Shown here piece by piece: positions 1 through 8,339 of a stretch of 20,930 nt of DNA. The position numbers were made by a program, and so were the translations under genes. Source of the DNA: Bordetella parapertussis (GTDB taxonomy: Bacteria > Pseudomonadota > Gammaproteobacteria > Burkholderiales > SG8-41); contig CAMBSS010000068.1 of assembly GCA_945870465.1 (NCBI GenBank), positions 1-20,930 on the forward strand, read 5' to 3'. The notes beneath the pieces were generated by a model that saw only the letters and a list, made by a program, of their open reading frames with translations, made no database searches and was not told the DNA's origin. How positions within the stretch are numbered: the first letter of the stretch is position 1; the number at the start of each line of letters is the position of its first letter.

Positions 1-1692
1 GATTTCGTCGAGCAGCAGGACCGCATACGGTTGTTTGCTGACCGCTTCGGTCAGCAAACCGCCCTGGTCGAACCCGACATAGCCGGGCGGCGCACCGATC
101 AGCCGCGACACCGCATGGCGCTCCATGTATTCCGACATGTCGAAGCGAATCAGCTCTACACCCATGATGTAAGCAAGCTGGCGCGCGACTTCGGTTTTGC
201 CGACACCGGTTGGCCCCGAGAACAGAAACGAGCCAGTCGGTTTCTGCGGATTACCAAGGCCGCTGCGCGACATTTTGATTGCCGCGGACAGAGCATCGAT
301 CGCCTTGTCCTGGCCAAATACGACGGCTTTCAGATTGCGGTCGAGGTTCTTCAGCTGTGAGCGGTCGTCGGAGTTCACGCTTTGAGCGGGCACACGCGCG
401 ATCTTGGCGACGATCTCTTCAATCTCGTGCTTGGTGATGATCTTTTTCTGTTTCGATTTCGGCAGGATGCGCTGCGCTGCGCCCGCCTCGTCGATGACAT
501 CGATGGCTTTGTCGGGCAAGTGGCGGTCGTTGATATAACGCGCCGCAAGCTCGGCGGCAGAAGTCAGCGCCGACGCTGCGTACTTGATGCCGTGATGTTC
601 TTCGAAACGAGTCTTGAGCCCGCGCAGGATGGACACGGTCTCCGAGATGGTGGGTTCGACCACGTCAACTTTCTGGAAGCGCCGCGACAATGCGTGGTCT
701 TTCTCGAAGATGCCGCGATATTCCTGGTAGGTCGTCGCGCCTATGCACTTCAACTGCCCGGTCGACAGCGCCGGCTTGAGCAGGTTCGACGCATCGAGCG
801 TGCCGCCCGACGCAGCACCAGCGCCGATCAGCGTATGAATTTCGTCGATGAAAAGAATTGAATTGGGGTTGTCGAAGAGCTGTTTCAGCACCGCCTTGAG
901 CCGTTGCTCGAAATCACCGCGGTATTTGGTGCCCGCCAGCAGCGCGCCTATGTCTAGCGCGTAAACCGTGCACTTGCCGAGTATCTCAGGCACGTCGCCT
1001 TCGACGATGCGCCGCGCGAGGCCCTCGGCGATGGCCGTCTTGCCGACGCCCGCTTCGCCCACCAGCAGCGGATTGTTCTTGCGACGGCGGCACAACGTCT
1101 GCACGACGCGCTCCAGTTCGCGGTCGCGCCCGATCAGCGGATCGATTTTGCCGGCCAGCGCCAGCGAATTCAGGTTGAGCGTGTAGCTCTCGAGCGCGCC
1201 GCCCGTGGCCTGCTCCTGCTCGGATTCGGCTTCCCCTTCGCTCTTGCCGGGCGCAGCCTGTGGCACTTTGCTGATGCCGTGCGAAATGAAGTTGACGACA
1301 TCGAGGCGGGTGACGCCCTTTTGATGCAGGAAATAGACCGCGTGCGAATCCTTCTCGCCGAATATCGCGACCAGCACGTTGGCGCCGGTGACTTCCTTCT
1401 TGCCCGACGACTGCACGTGCAGGATCGCGCGCTGGATCACGCGCTGAAAACCCAGCGTGGGCTGCGTGTCGGTGTCTTCGGTCGTCAGTACCGGCGTGTG
1501 TTCGGTAACAAATTCGGACAGCAGCTTGCGCAGATCGTCGATTTCGGCGGCGCACGCCTTGAGCACCTCGGAGGCCGACGGGTTATCCAGCAGCGCCAGC
1601 AGCAGGTGCTCGACGGTAATGAATTCGTGCCTCTTCTGGCGCGCTTCCATGAACGCCATGTGCAGGCTGACTTCGAGTTCCTGGGCAATCAT
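1..1692 (-). CDS. clpA: ATP-dependent Clp protease ATP-binding subunit ClpA (3' part outside window)
   Basis: This is the AAA+ unfoldase that feeds substrates to ClpP in the cytoplasm. The minus strand encodes 564 residues from an ATG at 1692 to the window edge; E. coli ClpA is 758 aa, so roughly the last quarter is missing. An N-terminal Clp repeat domain (start [14 protein letters not shown]) covers about residues 1-145. The D1 Walker A GEAGVGKT lies near residue 210 and its Walker B is [10 protein letters not shown]. The D2 Walker A GPTGVGKT lies near residue 490, and the D2 Walker B LLLDEI falls exactly at the edge. The ATG shares one base with the clpS stop codon (TGATG), so the two are translationally coupled. 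ClpA rather than ClpB or ClpC is supported by the clpS neighbour and the absence of a long middle coiled coil between D1 and D2. Nothing is odd except the truncation by the window. Confidence 0.97.
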   Translation of the reverse strand, partial: MIAQELEVSLHMAFMEARQKRHEFITVEHLLLALLDNPSASEVLKACAAEIDDLRKLLSEFVTEHTPVLTTEDTDTQPTLGFQRVIQRAILHVQSSGKKEVTGANVLVAIFGEKDSHAVYFLHQKGVTRLDVVNFISHGISKVPQAAPGKSEGEAESEQEQATGGALESYTLNLNSLALAGKIDPLIGRDRELERVVQTLCRRRKNNPLLVGEAGVGKTAIAEGLARRIVEGDVPEILGKCTVYALDIGALLAGTKYRGDFEQRLKAVLKQLFDNPNSILFIDEIHTLIGAGAASGGTLDASNLLKPALSTGQLKCIGATTYQEYRGIFEKDHALSRRFQKVDVVEPTISETVSILRGLKTRFEEHHGIKYAASALTSAAELAARYINDRHLPDKAIDVIDEAGAAQRILPKSKQKKIITKHEIEEIVAKIARVPAQSVNSDDRSQLKNLDRNLKAVVFGQDKAIDALSAAIKMSRSGLGNPQKPTGSFLFSGPTGVGKTEVARQLAYIMGVELIRFDMSEYMERHAVSRLIGAPPGYVGFDQGGLLTEAVSKQPYAVLLLDEI

Positions 1693-2000
1693 CAGTTTTC
1701 CTCCATCACGCAGCACAGTGGATGTTGGTGCTGACGGGCATAGGCGCTCACCTGCTCGACCTTGGTCGCCGCCACGTCGCGCGGATAAACGCCGCATACA
1801 CCGGTACCATCGCGATGAACCTTTAGCATGATTTGAGTTGCCTTTTCGCGGCTGATGGAGAAAAATTTTTGCAACACCATGACGACAAAATCCATCGGGG
1901 TGTAATCGTCATTTAACAGTAAAACCTTGAACATTGGAGGCGACTTGACCTTGGCCTTTTTAGCCTCCAGAACCGATTCGTCCCGATGCCGTATCGCCAT
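1692..2000 (-). CDS. clpS: ATP-dependent Clp protease adaptor ClpS
   Basis: ClpS is the N-end-rule adaptor that binds the ClpA N-domain and delivers proteins with bulky hydrophobic N-termini. The 102-residue protein carries the family core [18 protein letters not shown], with N30 and D31 in the substrate pocket, and [12 protein letters not shown] with H62. A flexible N-terminal extension of about 20 residues precedes the core. I chose the ATG at 2000 because it gives the usual family length; an in-frame TTG at 2033 would add 11 residues unlike the family. The stop overlaps the clpA start by one base. The gene is divergent from the cold-shock gene, and the 254 bases between them must hold both promoters. 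Confidence 0.96.
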   Translation of the reverse strand: MAIRHRDESVLEAKKAKVKSPPMFKVLLLNDDYTPMDFVVMVLQKFFSISREKATQIMLKVHRDGTGVCGVYPRDVAATKVEQVSAYARQHQHPLCCVMEEN

Positions 2001-2096
2001 TCTAGGTACCACCGTCCATGCGCCTGCAATCAACTGTTATTTTGACCATAATCCCAGAATTTTCAAGTGCTAAAACGGCCCGTCCCGAACAAATAC

Positions 2097-2125
2097 TTGA
2101 CTTCCCATGGCAAATAGCCTAGAAA
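2097..2125 (+). promoter_or_regulatory. Candidate promoter of the cold-shock gene
   Basis: TTGACT (2097-2102) and TAGAAA (2120-2125) are separated by 17 bases. The -35 is good and the -10 mediocre (4/6). It would give an untranslated leader of about 120 nt, and long leaders are typical of cold-shock mRNAs. Assignment is by eye only. Confidence 0.35.
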
Positions 2126-2254
2126 GCCGAAAGGTGTTTGGCTTCAAGCTCGATCACAGTACCGGTCCGGTCATTTTGCCGTGTGCGTCCTTGAAACTCA
2201 AACAATCTCCGGAAGCCTTTTCCGGTAATTTTTTAAGTGATAAGGAACAGCAAT

Positions 2255-2458
2255 ATGGCAACAGGCACCGTGAAATGGTTCAACGACGCGAAGGGCTACG
2301 GCTTCATAACGCCGGATGACGGCAGTGAAGATTTGTTTGCGCACTTCTCGGCGATCCAGATGGGCGGCTTCAAGACTCTGAAGGAAGGCCAGAAGGTCTC
2401 GTTTGAAGTAACCCAAGGTCCGAAAGGCAAGCAAGCGTCCAATATACAGGCTGCCTAA
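2255..2458 (+). CDS. Cold-shock protein (CspA/CspD family)
   Basis: A single OB-fold nucleic-acid-binding protein of 67 residues, the normal length for the family. It begins [20 protein letters not shown] and carries the two RNA-binding motifs, RNP1 (KGYGFI, residues 13-18) and RNP2 (LFAHF, residues 27-31), with the conserved aromatic residues in place. An AAGGA ribosome binding site at 2242-2246 supports the ATG at 2255; a GTG at 2237 would add six residues ahead of the conserved start. It is monocistronic and ends at a strong terminator. The position next to clpS resembles the cspD-clpS arrangement known from other betaproteobacteria, but the exact paralog cannot be fixed from sequence alone. 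Confidence 0.96.
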   Translation: MATGTVKWFNDAKGYGFITPDDGSEDLFAHFSAIQMGGFKTLKEGQKVSFEVTQGPKGKQASNIQAA

Positions 2459-2492
2459 TTATTAAGACAGCGAATCCCAGAATAACTAAATG

Positions 2493-2529
2493 AAAGTCCA
2501 TCCGGCGTCCGCCGGATGGACTTTTTTTT
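2493..2529 (+). terminator. Rho-independent terminator of the cold-shock gene
   Basis: A perfect 12-bp stem, AGTCCATCCGGC (2495-2506) against GCCGGATGGACT, with a 4-base loop (2507-2510), is followed by a run of eight T from 2522. It is among the strongest terminators in the window. Confidence 0.93.
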
Positions 2530-2563
2530 GCCGGCAACGAGCGGGGCCGGCGCCGGCGGTCAT

Positions 2564-2591
2564 TTGTATGCCCCCCGATAAATGAGATAAT
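2564..2591 (+). promoter_or_regulatory. Candidate promoter of the 457-aa protein gene
   Basis: TTGTAT (2564-2569) and GATAAT (2586-2591) lie 16 bases apart. The -10 matches consensus at 5 of 6 positions. This would give a leader of about 135 nt containing the 2603-2628 hairpin. Assignment is by eye. Confidence 0.35.
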
Positions 2592-2602
2592 TACGCCACC
2601 AG

Positions 2603-2628
2603 GCGCCATGCGCAGCACGGCATGGCGC
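2603..2628 (+). promoter_or_regulatory. Perfect 9-bp hairpin in the leader of the 457-aa protein gene
   Basis: GCGCCATGC (2603-2611) pairs with GCATGGCGC (2620-2628) across an 8-base loop. No T-run follows, so it is not a standard terminator. It could stabilise the mRNA or be an operator; the function is unknown. Confidence 0.5.
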
Positions 2629-2732
2629 GGTCGCTGCCCACCCGCGGGAATAATCCTTAGTCACACCCTTTACCGATCGGCTTACGCAGGCCGGTCATCT
2701 GACTGACTACACTCGAACGGAGACTGAGAATC

Positions 2733-4106
2733 ATGGCTGAAAAACTGGACCTGCTAAAAATCGCACAGGAAGAACAGAACGGCGATCTGTTCAAGCTGCT
2801 GGACAGCATATACAAACGCTCCAAGGCCCAGCCGCGCGGCATTTCCGACGCCATTATCTGGGAAGGCGGCAACCCGCATGGCAATGTGAAGCCGGTCGCA
2901 CACGCGTTTACCGACATGTTCGCGCTGAACGGCACGCTGATGGCGCTCGACGTGCTCGGCCTGCCGTTCCTCGGCGTCCCGATGATGGCGCAGTTCCGGC
3001 ACGACACCAAATTGAAATCGCTCGACTGGTTCGGCAAACTCGATTACACGTCGCTCAAATGGTCCACCGCCGGCGACTTCATGGTCAACGACAACGGCAA
3101 GAAGGTCGTGGTGTTCGGCAAGTCCGCCAACGCGCCGCTGCGCACCGCGGCCGGCGTCTATTGCAACGTGCGCCCCTACGGCACGATCACCAGCATTCGT
3201 TTCATGCCGGGCCTGCCCTATTCGCAGGACAACAAGAAATTCGTCGTTGAGAAGGCCACCGGCAACATCCATTCAGAAATGAACACCCCGGGCGTGCGCA
3301 TGGCCTACGCCGCGCGCCTGTTCCTGAAAATGGTGCACGAAACCGGCCAGATCGGCCGCGTCGCCACCAAGCCGACCCAGGCCAAGGAAGACGCTGTCAA
3401 CGCCGGAATTTTCCGCTGGCTGCTGCAAGGCACGAAGTTCAAGTTGAAGCGCCAGTACTCGGTGAACGCTTACGAGGAACACAAGGACAACGTAGACGCG
3501 ATCACCGCGCTGCTGCCGAAAGACTTTAAGGCCGGCATGGAAAATTGGGGCGGCGATGTCTACGAGCACATCTCCGACACCAACTTCGGCCTCCTGCTGC
3601 ACGACATGATTCAGCAGCGCAAGTGCATCATTTACGCGACCGACCTCGACGGCGACCGCCTGACCGACCTCATGGCGGACGCTCCGGATCTGCTGCGCGC
3701 GTGGGGCCAGCAAGTGCTCGATTTTGCAAAGACCGGCAAGGACATGAACAAGGTCTGGAGCGAAATGGGCTTCACCATGAAAAACGGCAAGGACATGACC
3801 AGCGTCATGTACCGCATGGAAGGCGAACCAATATACGAACAGACCCTGGGCTCGGCCGATGCGATGTTGCTGCGGCTGCTGGACGGCGATGAAACCGTGG
3901 GCGGCGAGAAGCAGCCGTACGATCCGCGCATCCACTTTGTGCTGATCAACGAGGCGTACAAGGCCGCCAATCCCGGCAATGCCGAGCTCGCCAAATGGCT
4001 GGATGCGCAACTGGCAATCTTCGACAACGTCTACGGCGGCAAGCGGCCGCGCTACATCGACGGCTACAACACGCTCAAGGAAGCCATCAAACCCTGGGGC
4101 AAATAA
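2733..4106 (+). CDS. Uncharacterised soluble protein, 457 aa, probably highly expressed
   Basis: I do not recognise this family. The protein begins [20 protein letters not shown] and ends [11 protein letters not shown]. It has no signal peptide and no obvious membrane segment. It is rich in charged residues, with glycine/aromatic stretches such as [17 protein letters not shown] (about residues 43-59) and a [10 protein letters not shown] segment (about 308-317). Codons are strongly biased (AAG, GGC, ATC, CTG), and a GGAG site at 2719-2722 precedes the ATG, consistent with strong translation. The gene is monocistronic with two hairpins after the stop, the second a clear terminator. From memory, related betaproteobacteria often carry icd (isocitrate dehydrogenase) near this place. 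This protein shows no icd signature, so I do not transfer that name. The reading frame is certain; the function is open. Confidence 0.9.
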   Translation: MAEKLDLLKIAQEEQNGDLFKLLDSIYKRSKAQPRGISDAIIWEGGNPHGNVKPVAHAFTDMFALNGTLMALDVLGLPFLGVPMMAQFRHDTKLKSLDWFGKLDYTSLKWSTAGDFMVNDNGKKVVVFGKSANAPLRTAAGVYCNVRPYGTITSIRFMPGLPYSQDNKKFVVEKATGNIHSEMNTPGVRMAYAARLFLKMVHETGQIGRVATKPTQAKEDAVNAGIFRWLLQGTKFKLKRQYSVNAYEEHKDNVDAITALLPKDFKAGMENWGGDVYEHISDTNFGLLLHDMIQQRKCIIYATDLDGDRLTDLMADAPDLLRAWGQQVLDFAKTGKDMNKVWSEMGFTMKNGKDMTSVMYRMEGEPIYEQTLGSADAMLLRLLDGDETVGGEKQPYDPRIHFVLINEAYKAANPGNAELAKWLDAQLAIFDNVYGGKRPRYIDGYNTLKEAIKPWGK

Positions 4107-4117
4107 GCACCTGCCGC

Positions 4118-4140
4118 GTGCCGGGCTCTCAGCCCGGCAC
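4118..4140 (+). other. Perfect 10-bp stem-loop directly after the 457-aa gene
   Basis: GTGCCGGGCT (4118-4127) pairs with AGCCCGGCAC (4131-4140) across a 3-base loop, CTC. There is no T-run. It stands 14 bases before a true terminator and may protect the 3' end of the mRNA. Confidence 0.6.
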
Positions 4141-4153
4141 ATCGCCAGACCAC

Positions 4154-4184
4154 AACGCCCGCTCGCATGAGCGGGCGTTTTTTT
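4154..4184 (+). terminator. Rho-independent terminator after the 457-aa gene
   Basis: ACGCCCGCTC (4155-4164) pairs perfectly with GAGCGGGCGT (4169-4178) around a GCAT loop and is followed by seven T. It ends 15 bases before the start of the next gene, so that gene must be expressed by read-through or from a promoter inside this short region. Confidence 0.93.
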
Positions 4185-4198
4185 GTACCCTAGCCGCA

Positions 4199-4783
4199 AT
4201 GAGCAAACTCGTTTTATTCAACAAGCCCTACGGCGTGCTGTGCCAGTTCAGCCCGTCGCCGGGCCGGCGCACCCTCAAGGATTTCATCCCGGTGCCGGAC
4301 ATTTACGCGGCCGGGCGGCTCGATGCCGACAGCGAAGGCCTCGTCGTGCTGACCGATGACGGCGCTTTACAGCACCGCATCAGCGATCCGCGCCACAAGC
4401 TTGCCAAGACCTACTGGGCGCAGGTGGAAGGCGTGCCCACGGCCGAGGCGCTGGCGCTGTTGGCGAAGGGCATAGACCTCGGTGACTTCCTGACCCGGCC
4501 GGCCATGGCGGAACTCGCGGCGGAACCGGCGTGGCTGTGGCCGCGCGACCCGCCGATACGCCAGCGCCGGAATATACCGACCAGTTGGCTCAAATTGACG
4601 CTGAGCGAAGGCAAGAACCGCCAAGTCAGGCGCATGACGGCCGCCACCGGATTCCCGACCCTGCGCCTGATCCGCTATAGCGTCGGGACCTGGGATCTGA
4701 CGGGGCTGGCGACGGGGGATTTCCGCGCCGCCGACGCCCCCCTCTCCGCGAAACCGCTTCCAGTCCGGCCGAAAAAACCCTGA
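4199..4783 (+). CDS. rluE: 23S rRNA pseudouridine synthase, RluE-type (RsuA family)
   Basis: The enzyme isomerises a uridine of 23S rRNA (U2457 in E. coli for RluE) to pseudouridine. The 194-residue protein starts [20 protein letters not shown], where other RsuA-family members have an S4 domain first; lacking S4 is typical of RluE. The catalytic motif [17 protein letters not shown] starts at residue 39 with the nucleophile D42. The C-terminal family motif [21 protein letters not shown] is intact. The ATG at 4199 fits the family start; the open frame continues upstream but through the terminator, so a longer form is unlikely. No good ribosome binding site is visible. The exact target uridine is inferred from subfamily resemblance. 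Confidence 0.9.
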   Translation: MSKLVLFNKPYGVLCQFSPSPGRRTLKDFIPVPDIYAAGRLDADSEGLVVLTDDGALQHRISDPRHKLAKTYWAQVEGVPTAEALALLAKGIDLGDFLTRPAMAELAAEPAWLWPRDPPIRQRRNIPTSWLKLTLSEGKNRQVRRMTAATGFPTLRLIRYSVGTWDLTGLATGDFRAADAPLSAKPLPVRPKKP

Positions 4784-4892
4784 ATTTAAAAATAATTTTC
4801 TGTCAACGCCTTCGTCCATCGCGCGTTAAGCGTCAGGGAGACGCCCAAGAGTGTCTCTATAAATCAATCACTTTGCAAAGGATGGGGAAAAA

Positions 4893-5066
4893 ATGAGCAA
4901 GCTTCTCACGACGTTGGTTGCTGCGATTTTCGCAGCCGTTTCTTTCGCCGCCGTTGCGGCCGACGCGCCGAAAGGCGACGCCCCGAAGGCGGAATCCAAA
5001 AAATCCGACAAGCCGGCCAAGAAAGCAAAAAACAAGAAATCCAAAAAATCTGCTCAAAAGAAATAA
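4893..5066 (+). CDS. Tiny secreted lysine-rich protein (57 aa), paralog 1
   Basis: This 57-residue protein begins MSKLLTTLVAAIFAAVSFAA, a clear Sec signal peptide with likely cleavage after AVAA (about residue 23). The mature 34 residues are almost entirely Lys, Ala, Ser and Pro, including KKAKNKKSKKSAQKK at the C-terminus, and give a strongly basic tail like bacterial histone-H1-type proteins. An AAGGA site at 4878-4882 precedes the ATG, and a terminator follows at once. The first 12 bases (ATGAGCAAGCTT) are identical to the start of the gene at 5290, so the two are probably a tandem duplication. Small proteins of this kind occur in many betaproteobacteria and are sometimes named TolA-like because of the lysine content; that name should not be trusted. 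The product is likely periplasmic; its function is unknown. Confidence 0.82.
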   Translation: MSKLLTTLVAAIFAAVSFAAVAADAPKGDAPKAESKKSDKPAKKAKNKKSKKSAQKK

Positions 5067-5081
5067 ATCTTCAAGCACTCA

Positions 5082-5107
5082 AAAAAGGCCAGTCACCCGG
5101 CCTTTTT
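5082..5107 (+). terminator. Terminator after lysine-rich protein 1
   Basis: AAAAAGGCC (5082-5090) pairs with GGCCTTTTT (5099-5107) around an 8-base loop. The A and T runs make it potentially bidirectional. Confidence 0.85.
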
Positions 5108-5289
5108 CATTTTAAGCTGCTGGTTTATAAAATTAATATTTTACTGCAGCGCACCATTGATTCGCTGGCGCGCGCATTCCCCGCGAGCCATGTCAACCCA
5201 GCTTTCTACACACGCGTTATAGACGATGGCCGCATTATGGCCGTTGTAACAATTAGACGTAGTCATCAACCACTATAAGAGGAATCAAC

Positions 5290-5430
5290 ATGAGCAAGCT
5301 TTTCGCAGCCATCTTCGCCGCAATGTTCGCCCTGGGTTCGGTCGCCGTTTTCGCCGCTGACGCGAAAAAAGAAGAACCCAAAAAAGAAGCCAAGAAAGAA
5401 GAAGCGAAGAAAGACGACAAAAAGAAGTAA
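5290..5430 (+). CDS. Tiny secreted lysine/glutamate-rich protein (46 aa), paralog 2
   Basis: This 46-residue protein begins MSKLFAAIFAAMFALGSVAV, a typical signal peptide with likely cleavage after VFAA (residue 23). The mature 23 residues consist almost only of Lys, Glu, Asp and Ala in an alternating KKEE pattern, expected to form a charged helix. An AGAGGA site lies just before the ATG at 5290, and a strong terminator with a UUCG loop follows. The 5' end is identical to that of the gene at 4893 over 12 bases. The two share the design of signal peptide plus polycationic tail but have diverged in the tail. It is likely exported to the periplasm. The function is unknown. Confidence 0.82.
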   Translation: MSKLFAAIFAAMFALGSVAVFAADAKKEEPKKEAKKEEAKKDDKKK

Positions 5431-5446
5431 GTCGGACTTTTTCTAT

Positions 5447-5476
5447 AAAGGCGGGGTTTCGACCCCGCCTTTTTTA
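5447..5476 (+). terminator. Terminator with UUCG tetraloop after lysine-rich protein 2
   Basis: AAAGGCGGGGT (5447-5457) pairs with ACCCCGCCTTT across a TTCG loop (5458-5461) and is followed by a T-run. It may also serve, more weakly, as the terminator for the leftward receptor operon ending at 5503, since only AAA/TTT lies on that side. Confidence 0.93.
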
Positions 5477-5502
5477 TTGTCTGCGGCCGGCGTGCACGGC
5501 GG

Positions 5503-7581
5503 TCAGAAATTGAGGATGGCCGAGATGCGGAAAGAGCGCGGCTCGCTCGGATGAAAATGGATATCGTTGACCGGTGCCGCCTCGCCGCGTAACTGCGAGG
5601 TATAGGCATAATCGATCTGACTGGCGCGCCGGTTGAGCAGGTTAAACACGTCAAGCTGGAGGCGCGCCTTTTTGTCGAACTTGTAACCCACCCGCCCCGA
5701 CAGCAGCGTGGTCGAATTCGAACGCAGCGTGTTGTCTTCGATCAGTGGGCGCGGACCGAAGTAACGCAGCCGCATGCTGCCGTAGTACGGCCCCTTGTTG
5801 TCTACCGCCGCAGTAAAGGTCGCCACACCTTCAATCGCGCCCGGCACACGGTCCCCCGCTCCCATAAAGTCGATGCCGGTGAAACGCGCGCGCGTGAACG
5901 CGATGTCGGCATCCAGCACCAGCCAGTCGTTCGGCGTGTACAGATTGGAAAACTCGAAACCGACGCGCCGGCTCGGGCGGCCGCTGTCGGCGGTGGTGCC
6001 CGCATCGCCCGCGAACAGCAGCTCGGACTGAATATCCAGCGCGAACACGGCCAGCGAACTCTGCAGATGGGGAATGATCGCGGTTCGCATGCCCACTTCG
6101 GCACCGGTCGCGCGCACCAGCAGGGCTTCGCGCGTGGCGGGCAGGCCGGTCTTGGGGGCGACGCTGATGGTGGCGCCGCGCATGTCGTTGCTGTGAAAAC
6201 CGCGGCCGTAATTGAAGTAGTACTCGGTCTTCGCCCACGGGCCGAAAATCAGCGACATTTTCGGACTGAACATGTGGTCGGAAGCTTTGCCGGAATTCAG
6301 CGGGTTGTCGCTGGTGACCTGCCCCGTATAAAAATCTGCGCGCAGCCCCGCCACCGTGCGGAACCAGTCGTTCCAGCGCAGGCTGTTCTGGTAATACGCC
6401 GCGGCACTGGTTTCCACCACGTGATCGGCACGCGTGGTGCTGAGCCGCACCCGCTGCGCCGTATTGAACAAGCCGACGCTGATATTGTCGTTGCGCACCT
6501 GCATGCCGAATGTATTTTCGACTTCACGGCCGCCCCATTTGCCGAACAGGCTGTGCTTTGCGTTGAAACCGGTGGTCACGCGTTTGTCGATCTGCTCGAA
6601 CTGGTCGCCGTTGACGGGGTCGTCCTGAAAAAACGTAAAGTTGTTCCACAGGCTGAGCCGGCTCTTGATGACATAAGCGTTGGCGGCGGTCGCGGAATTC
6701 TGCCCGGTCTTGTTCCACGCGCCCGACAGGCTGTAGCGGCTGGAGTCGCCGCCGTCGCTGCGGTCGAGCGTATCGAAACGCCCGATCAGACCGGCATCGA
6801 CCGCGCGCTTGGGTATCTGGTTGGTCGCGTTCCACGTCCCCTGGTACGCCATCGCCGTCACATTGAAACCGTCTTGCGCTGTGCCCTGGCCGTAACGCAG
6901 CAGGCCGCTGAACTTGCGGAAATCATCCGGGCGCGTCCACGGCCCGTCATTGTGAAATACCTCCAGCGCGTAGAGCAGATTGCCGTTGCCCAACTTTGGA
7001 GAATCGGCAAGCAGCAGGCGCCGGTAACCATACGCCCCGCCGCCGATTTCGCCGAAGCCCTTGTCCAGGCGATTGGGCAACTGCAAATGCATCGCGCCCG
7101 CCGCCGAAAAATCACCCTCGTCGGCGTAGTACGGGCCTTTCTTGTATTGCAGGCCGCTGACGATGTCGGAAATCAGGAAATTCAGGTCGCTGTAGCCCTG
7201 CCCGTGGCCATGCGTGCGCTGGTTGACCGGCATGCCGTCGACGGTGATCGCGAGATCGGTGCCGTGATCGAGGTTGATGCCGCGCAGAAAATACTGGTTG
7301 GCTTTGCCTTCGCCGCTATGCTGGGTGACGATGACGCCGGGGGCCGCTTCCAGAATTTCGCCCGGCCGGTAATTGGGGCGCGCCTCGATCTGCTCGCGGC
7401 GCACGGTGCCCTGGCTCGCCGAATCGGCGGTGCCCAGCAGGTTGTCGGCGGCATCGATGACTTCCACCGTGTCCAGCGTCTGCACGCCCGCCGCGACTGC
7501 CGCGGATACGCAACACGCGCCCGCCAGCAATATCAGGCCGCGGGCCGCAAGACGCGGCTGGCTATTGACCCCGGTGCGCAC
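5503..7581 (-). CDS. TonB-dependent outer-membrane receptor
   Basis: An outer-membrane beta-barrel with plug domain that takes up a ligand using TonB energy. The protein has 692 residues from a GTG at 7581. A signal peptide spans about residues 1-30 and a TonB-box-like DTVEVI lies at 37-42. The plug follows, with YRPGEILEAAPGVIV (71-85), FLRGINLDHGTDLAITVDG (98-116) and a histidine/glycine-rich THGHGQGYSDL. The barrel ends with the classical aromatic C-terminus SFRISAILNF. The start lies 2 bases after the tonB stop, and no ATG is available nearby. It is the last gene of a leftward operon with a TPR protein, a HupE/UreJ-like protein and TonB. The ligand cannot be read from the sequence; the HupE-like partner makes a metal or metal chelate the first guess. 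Confidence 0.93.
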   Translation of the reverse strand: MRTGVNSQPRLAARGLILLAGACCVSAAVAAGVQTLDTVEVIDAADNLLGTADSASQGTVRREQIEARPNYRPGEILEAAPGVIVTQHSGEGKANQYFLRGINLDHGTDLAITVDGMPVNQRTHGHGQGYSDLNFLISDIVSGLQYKKGPYYADEGDFSAAGAMHLQLPNRLDKGFGEIGGGAYGYRRLLLADSPKLGNGNLLYALEVFHNDGPWTRPDDFRKFSGLLRYGQGTAQDGFNVTAMAYQGTWNATNQIPKRAVDAGLIGRFDTLDRSDGGDSSRYSLSGAWNKTGQNSATAANAYVIKSRLSLWNNFTFFQDDPVNGDQFEQIDKRVTTGFNAKHSLFGKWGGREVENTFGMQVRNDNISVGLFNTAQRVRLSTTRADHVVETSAAAYYQNSLRWNDWFRTVAGLRADFYTGQVTSDNPLNSGKASDHMFSPKMSLIFGPWAKTEYYFNYGRGFHSNDMRGATISVAPKTGLPATREALLVRATGAEVGMRTAIIPHLQSSLAVFALDIQSELLFAGDAGTTADSGRPSRRVGFEFSNLYTPNDWLVLDADIAFTRARFTGIDFMGAGDRVPGAIEGVATFTAAVDNKGPYYGSMRLRYFGPRPLIEDNTLRSNSTTLLSGRVGYKFDKKARLQLDVFNLLNRRASQIDYAYTSQLRGEAAPVNDIHFHPSEPRSFRISAILNF

Positions 7582-7583
7582 GG

Positions 7584-8288
7584 CTAATTCTTGAGTTGGA
7601 AACGGATCGGCACTTCGACCGGATGCGCGATCGGCGTGTCGCCGCGGCGCGCCGGCACGAACGTCCAGCCCTGCACCGCCTTCAGCGCCGCCTCGTCGAG
7701 CAGCGTAGCGCCCGAAGTCTGCGCGATGACGATTTTTTCCGGGGTCCCTTTGGCGGTAACGTCGACACGCAGCAGCACGACGCCTTCAAGCCCGAGCTTG
7801 CGCGCGATCGGCGGATACGCAGGCCGCGGATTGTTGAGATAGGCGACGTTGAAATGCGGCGGCTCGACCGCATCCGCGCGAACGGGCGCGGCAGCAACCG
7901 CTGGCGCCTTAGCCACCACCACAGGGGCAGGCGGGATCTCCCGCACCGCCGCCGCGACCACCGCAGGCGCCGCGTCCGTCCGCTGCACCGCCATCACTGC
8001 CGGGGCCGGCGCCTGATGCATCTGTGGCACCGGCAGCGTGCGGCTTTTCGGCGCGGGAACTGACGGCTTGATTTCAACCGGCGGCGTACTTTCCACTATC
8101 ACCGGCGGCAGTACTTCGAAAGTCACCGTCAGCGGTTGCGGCAACTCGACCGTCGTGTGGTGCCAGTATTGAAACAGGGCACCGCCAGCAGCCGCATGCA
8201 CCGCGAGCGAAAACATCAGCGCAGGCGTAAGCGCCGAAGTCGCATCGCGGCGGGTGACATGATCCCCCTGTTTTTGCGGATCAGGCAT
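7584..8288 (-). CDS. tonB: TonB energy-transducing protein
   Basis: Inner-membrane-anchored periplasmic protein of 234 residues that couples ExbBD proton flow to the outer-membrane receptor. The N-terminal membrane anchor (about residues 20-42) contains the conserved SxxxH signature as SLAVH (S27, H31). A long Pro/Ala/Val-rich periplasmic linker follows (about 48-150). The C-terminal TonB domain includes NPRPAYPPIARKLGLEGVVL and ALKAVQGWTFVPARR. I chose the ATG at 8288; an upstream in-frame TTG at 8300 is possible. It lies 51 bases after the HupE-like gene and 2 bases before the receptor, so it is likely dedicated to this receptor. exbB and exbD are not in the window. Confidence 0.93.
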   Translation of the reverse strand: MPDPQKQGDHVTRRDATSALTPALMFSLAVHAAAGGALFQYWHHTTVELPQPLTVTFEVLPPVIVESTPPVEIKPSVPAPKSRTLPVPQMHQAPAPAVMAVQRTDAAPAVVAAAVREIPPAPVVVAKAPAVAAAPVRADAVEPPHFNVAYLNNPRPAYPPIARKLGLEGVVLLRVDVTAKGTPEKIVIAQTSGATLLDEAALKAVQGWTFVPARRGDTPIAHPVEVPIRFQLKN

Positions 8289-8339
8289 GCTTGCATTCAA
8301 TCAGCTCAGGCAACGTGCGCCAAGCCGACAATTATGACA

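Noticed and set aside
2733..4106. Isocitrate dehydrogenase assignment from gene order
   Set aside because: The protein shows none of the isocitrate dehydrogenase motifs I know, so synteny alone is not enough.
4118..4140. The first hairpin after the 457-aa gene as a terminator
   Set aside because: The stem is perfect but no T-run follows; the true terminator is the second hairpin at 4154-4184.
3273..4199. A 308-aa minus-strand open frame
   Set aside because: Antisense to the 457-aa gene, which has the ribosome binding site, codon bias and terminator; the minus frame has none.
6067..7587. A 506-aa plus-strand open frame
   Set aside because: It lies wholly opposite the TonB-dependent receptor, has no recognisable motifs, and its composition is that of a GC-rich antisense shadow.
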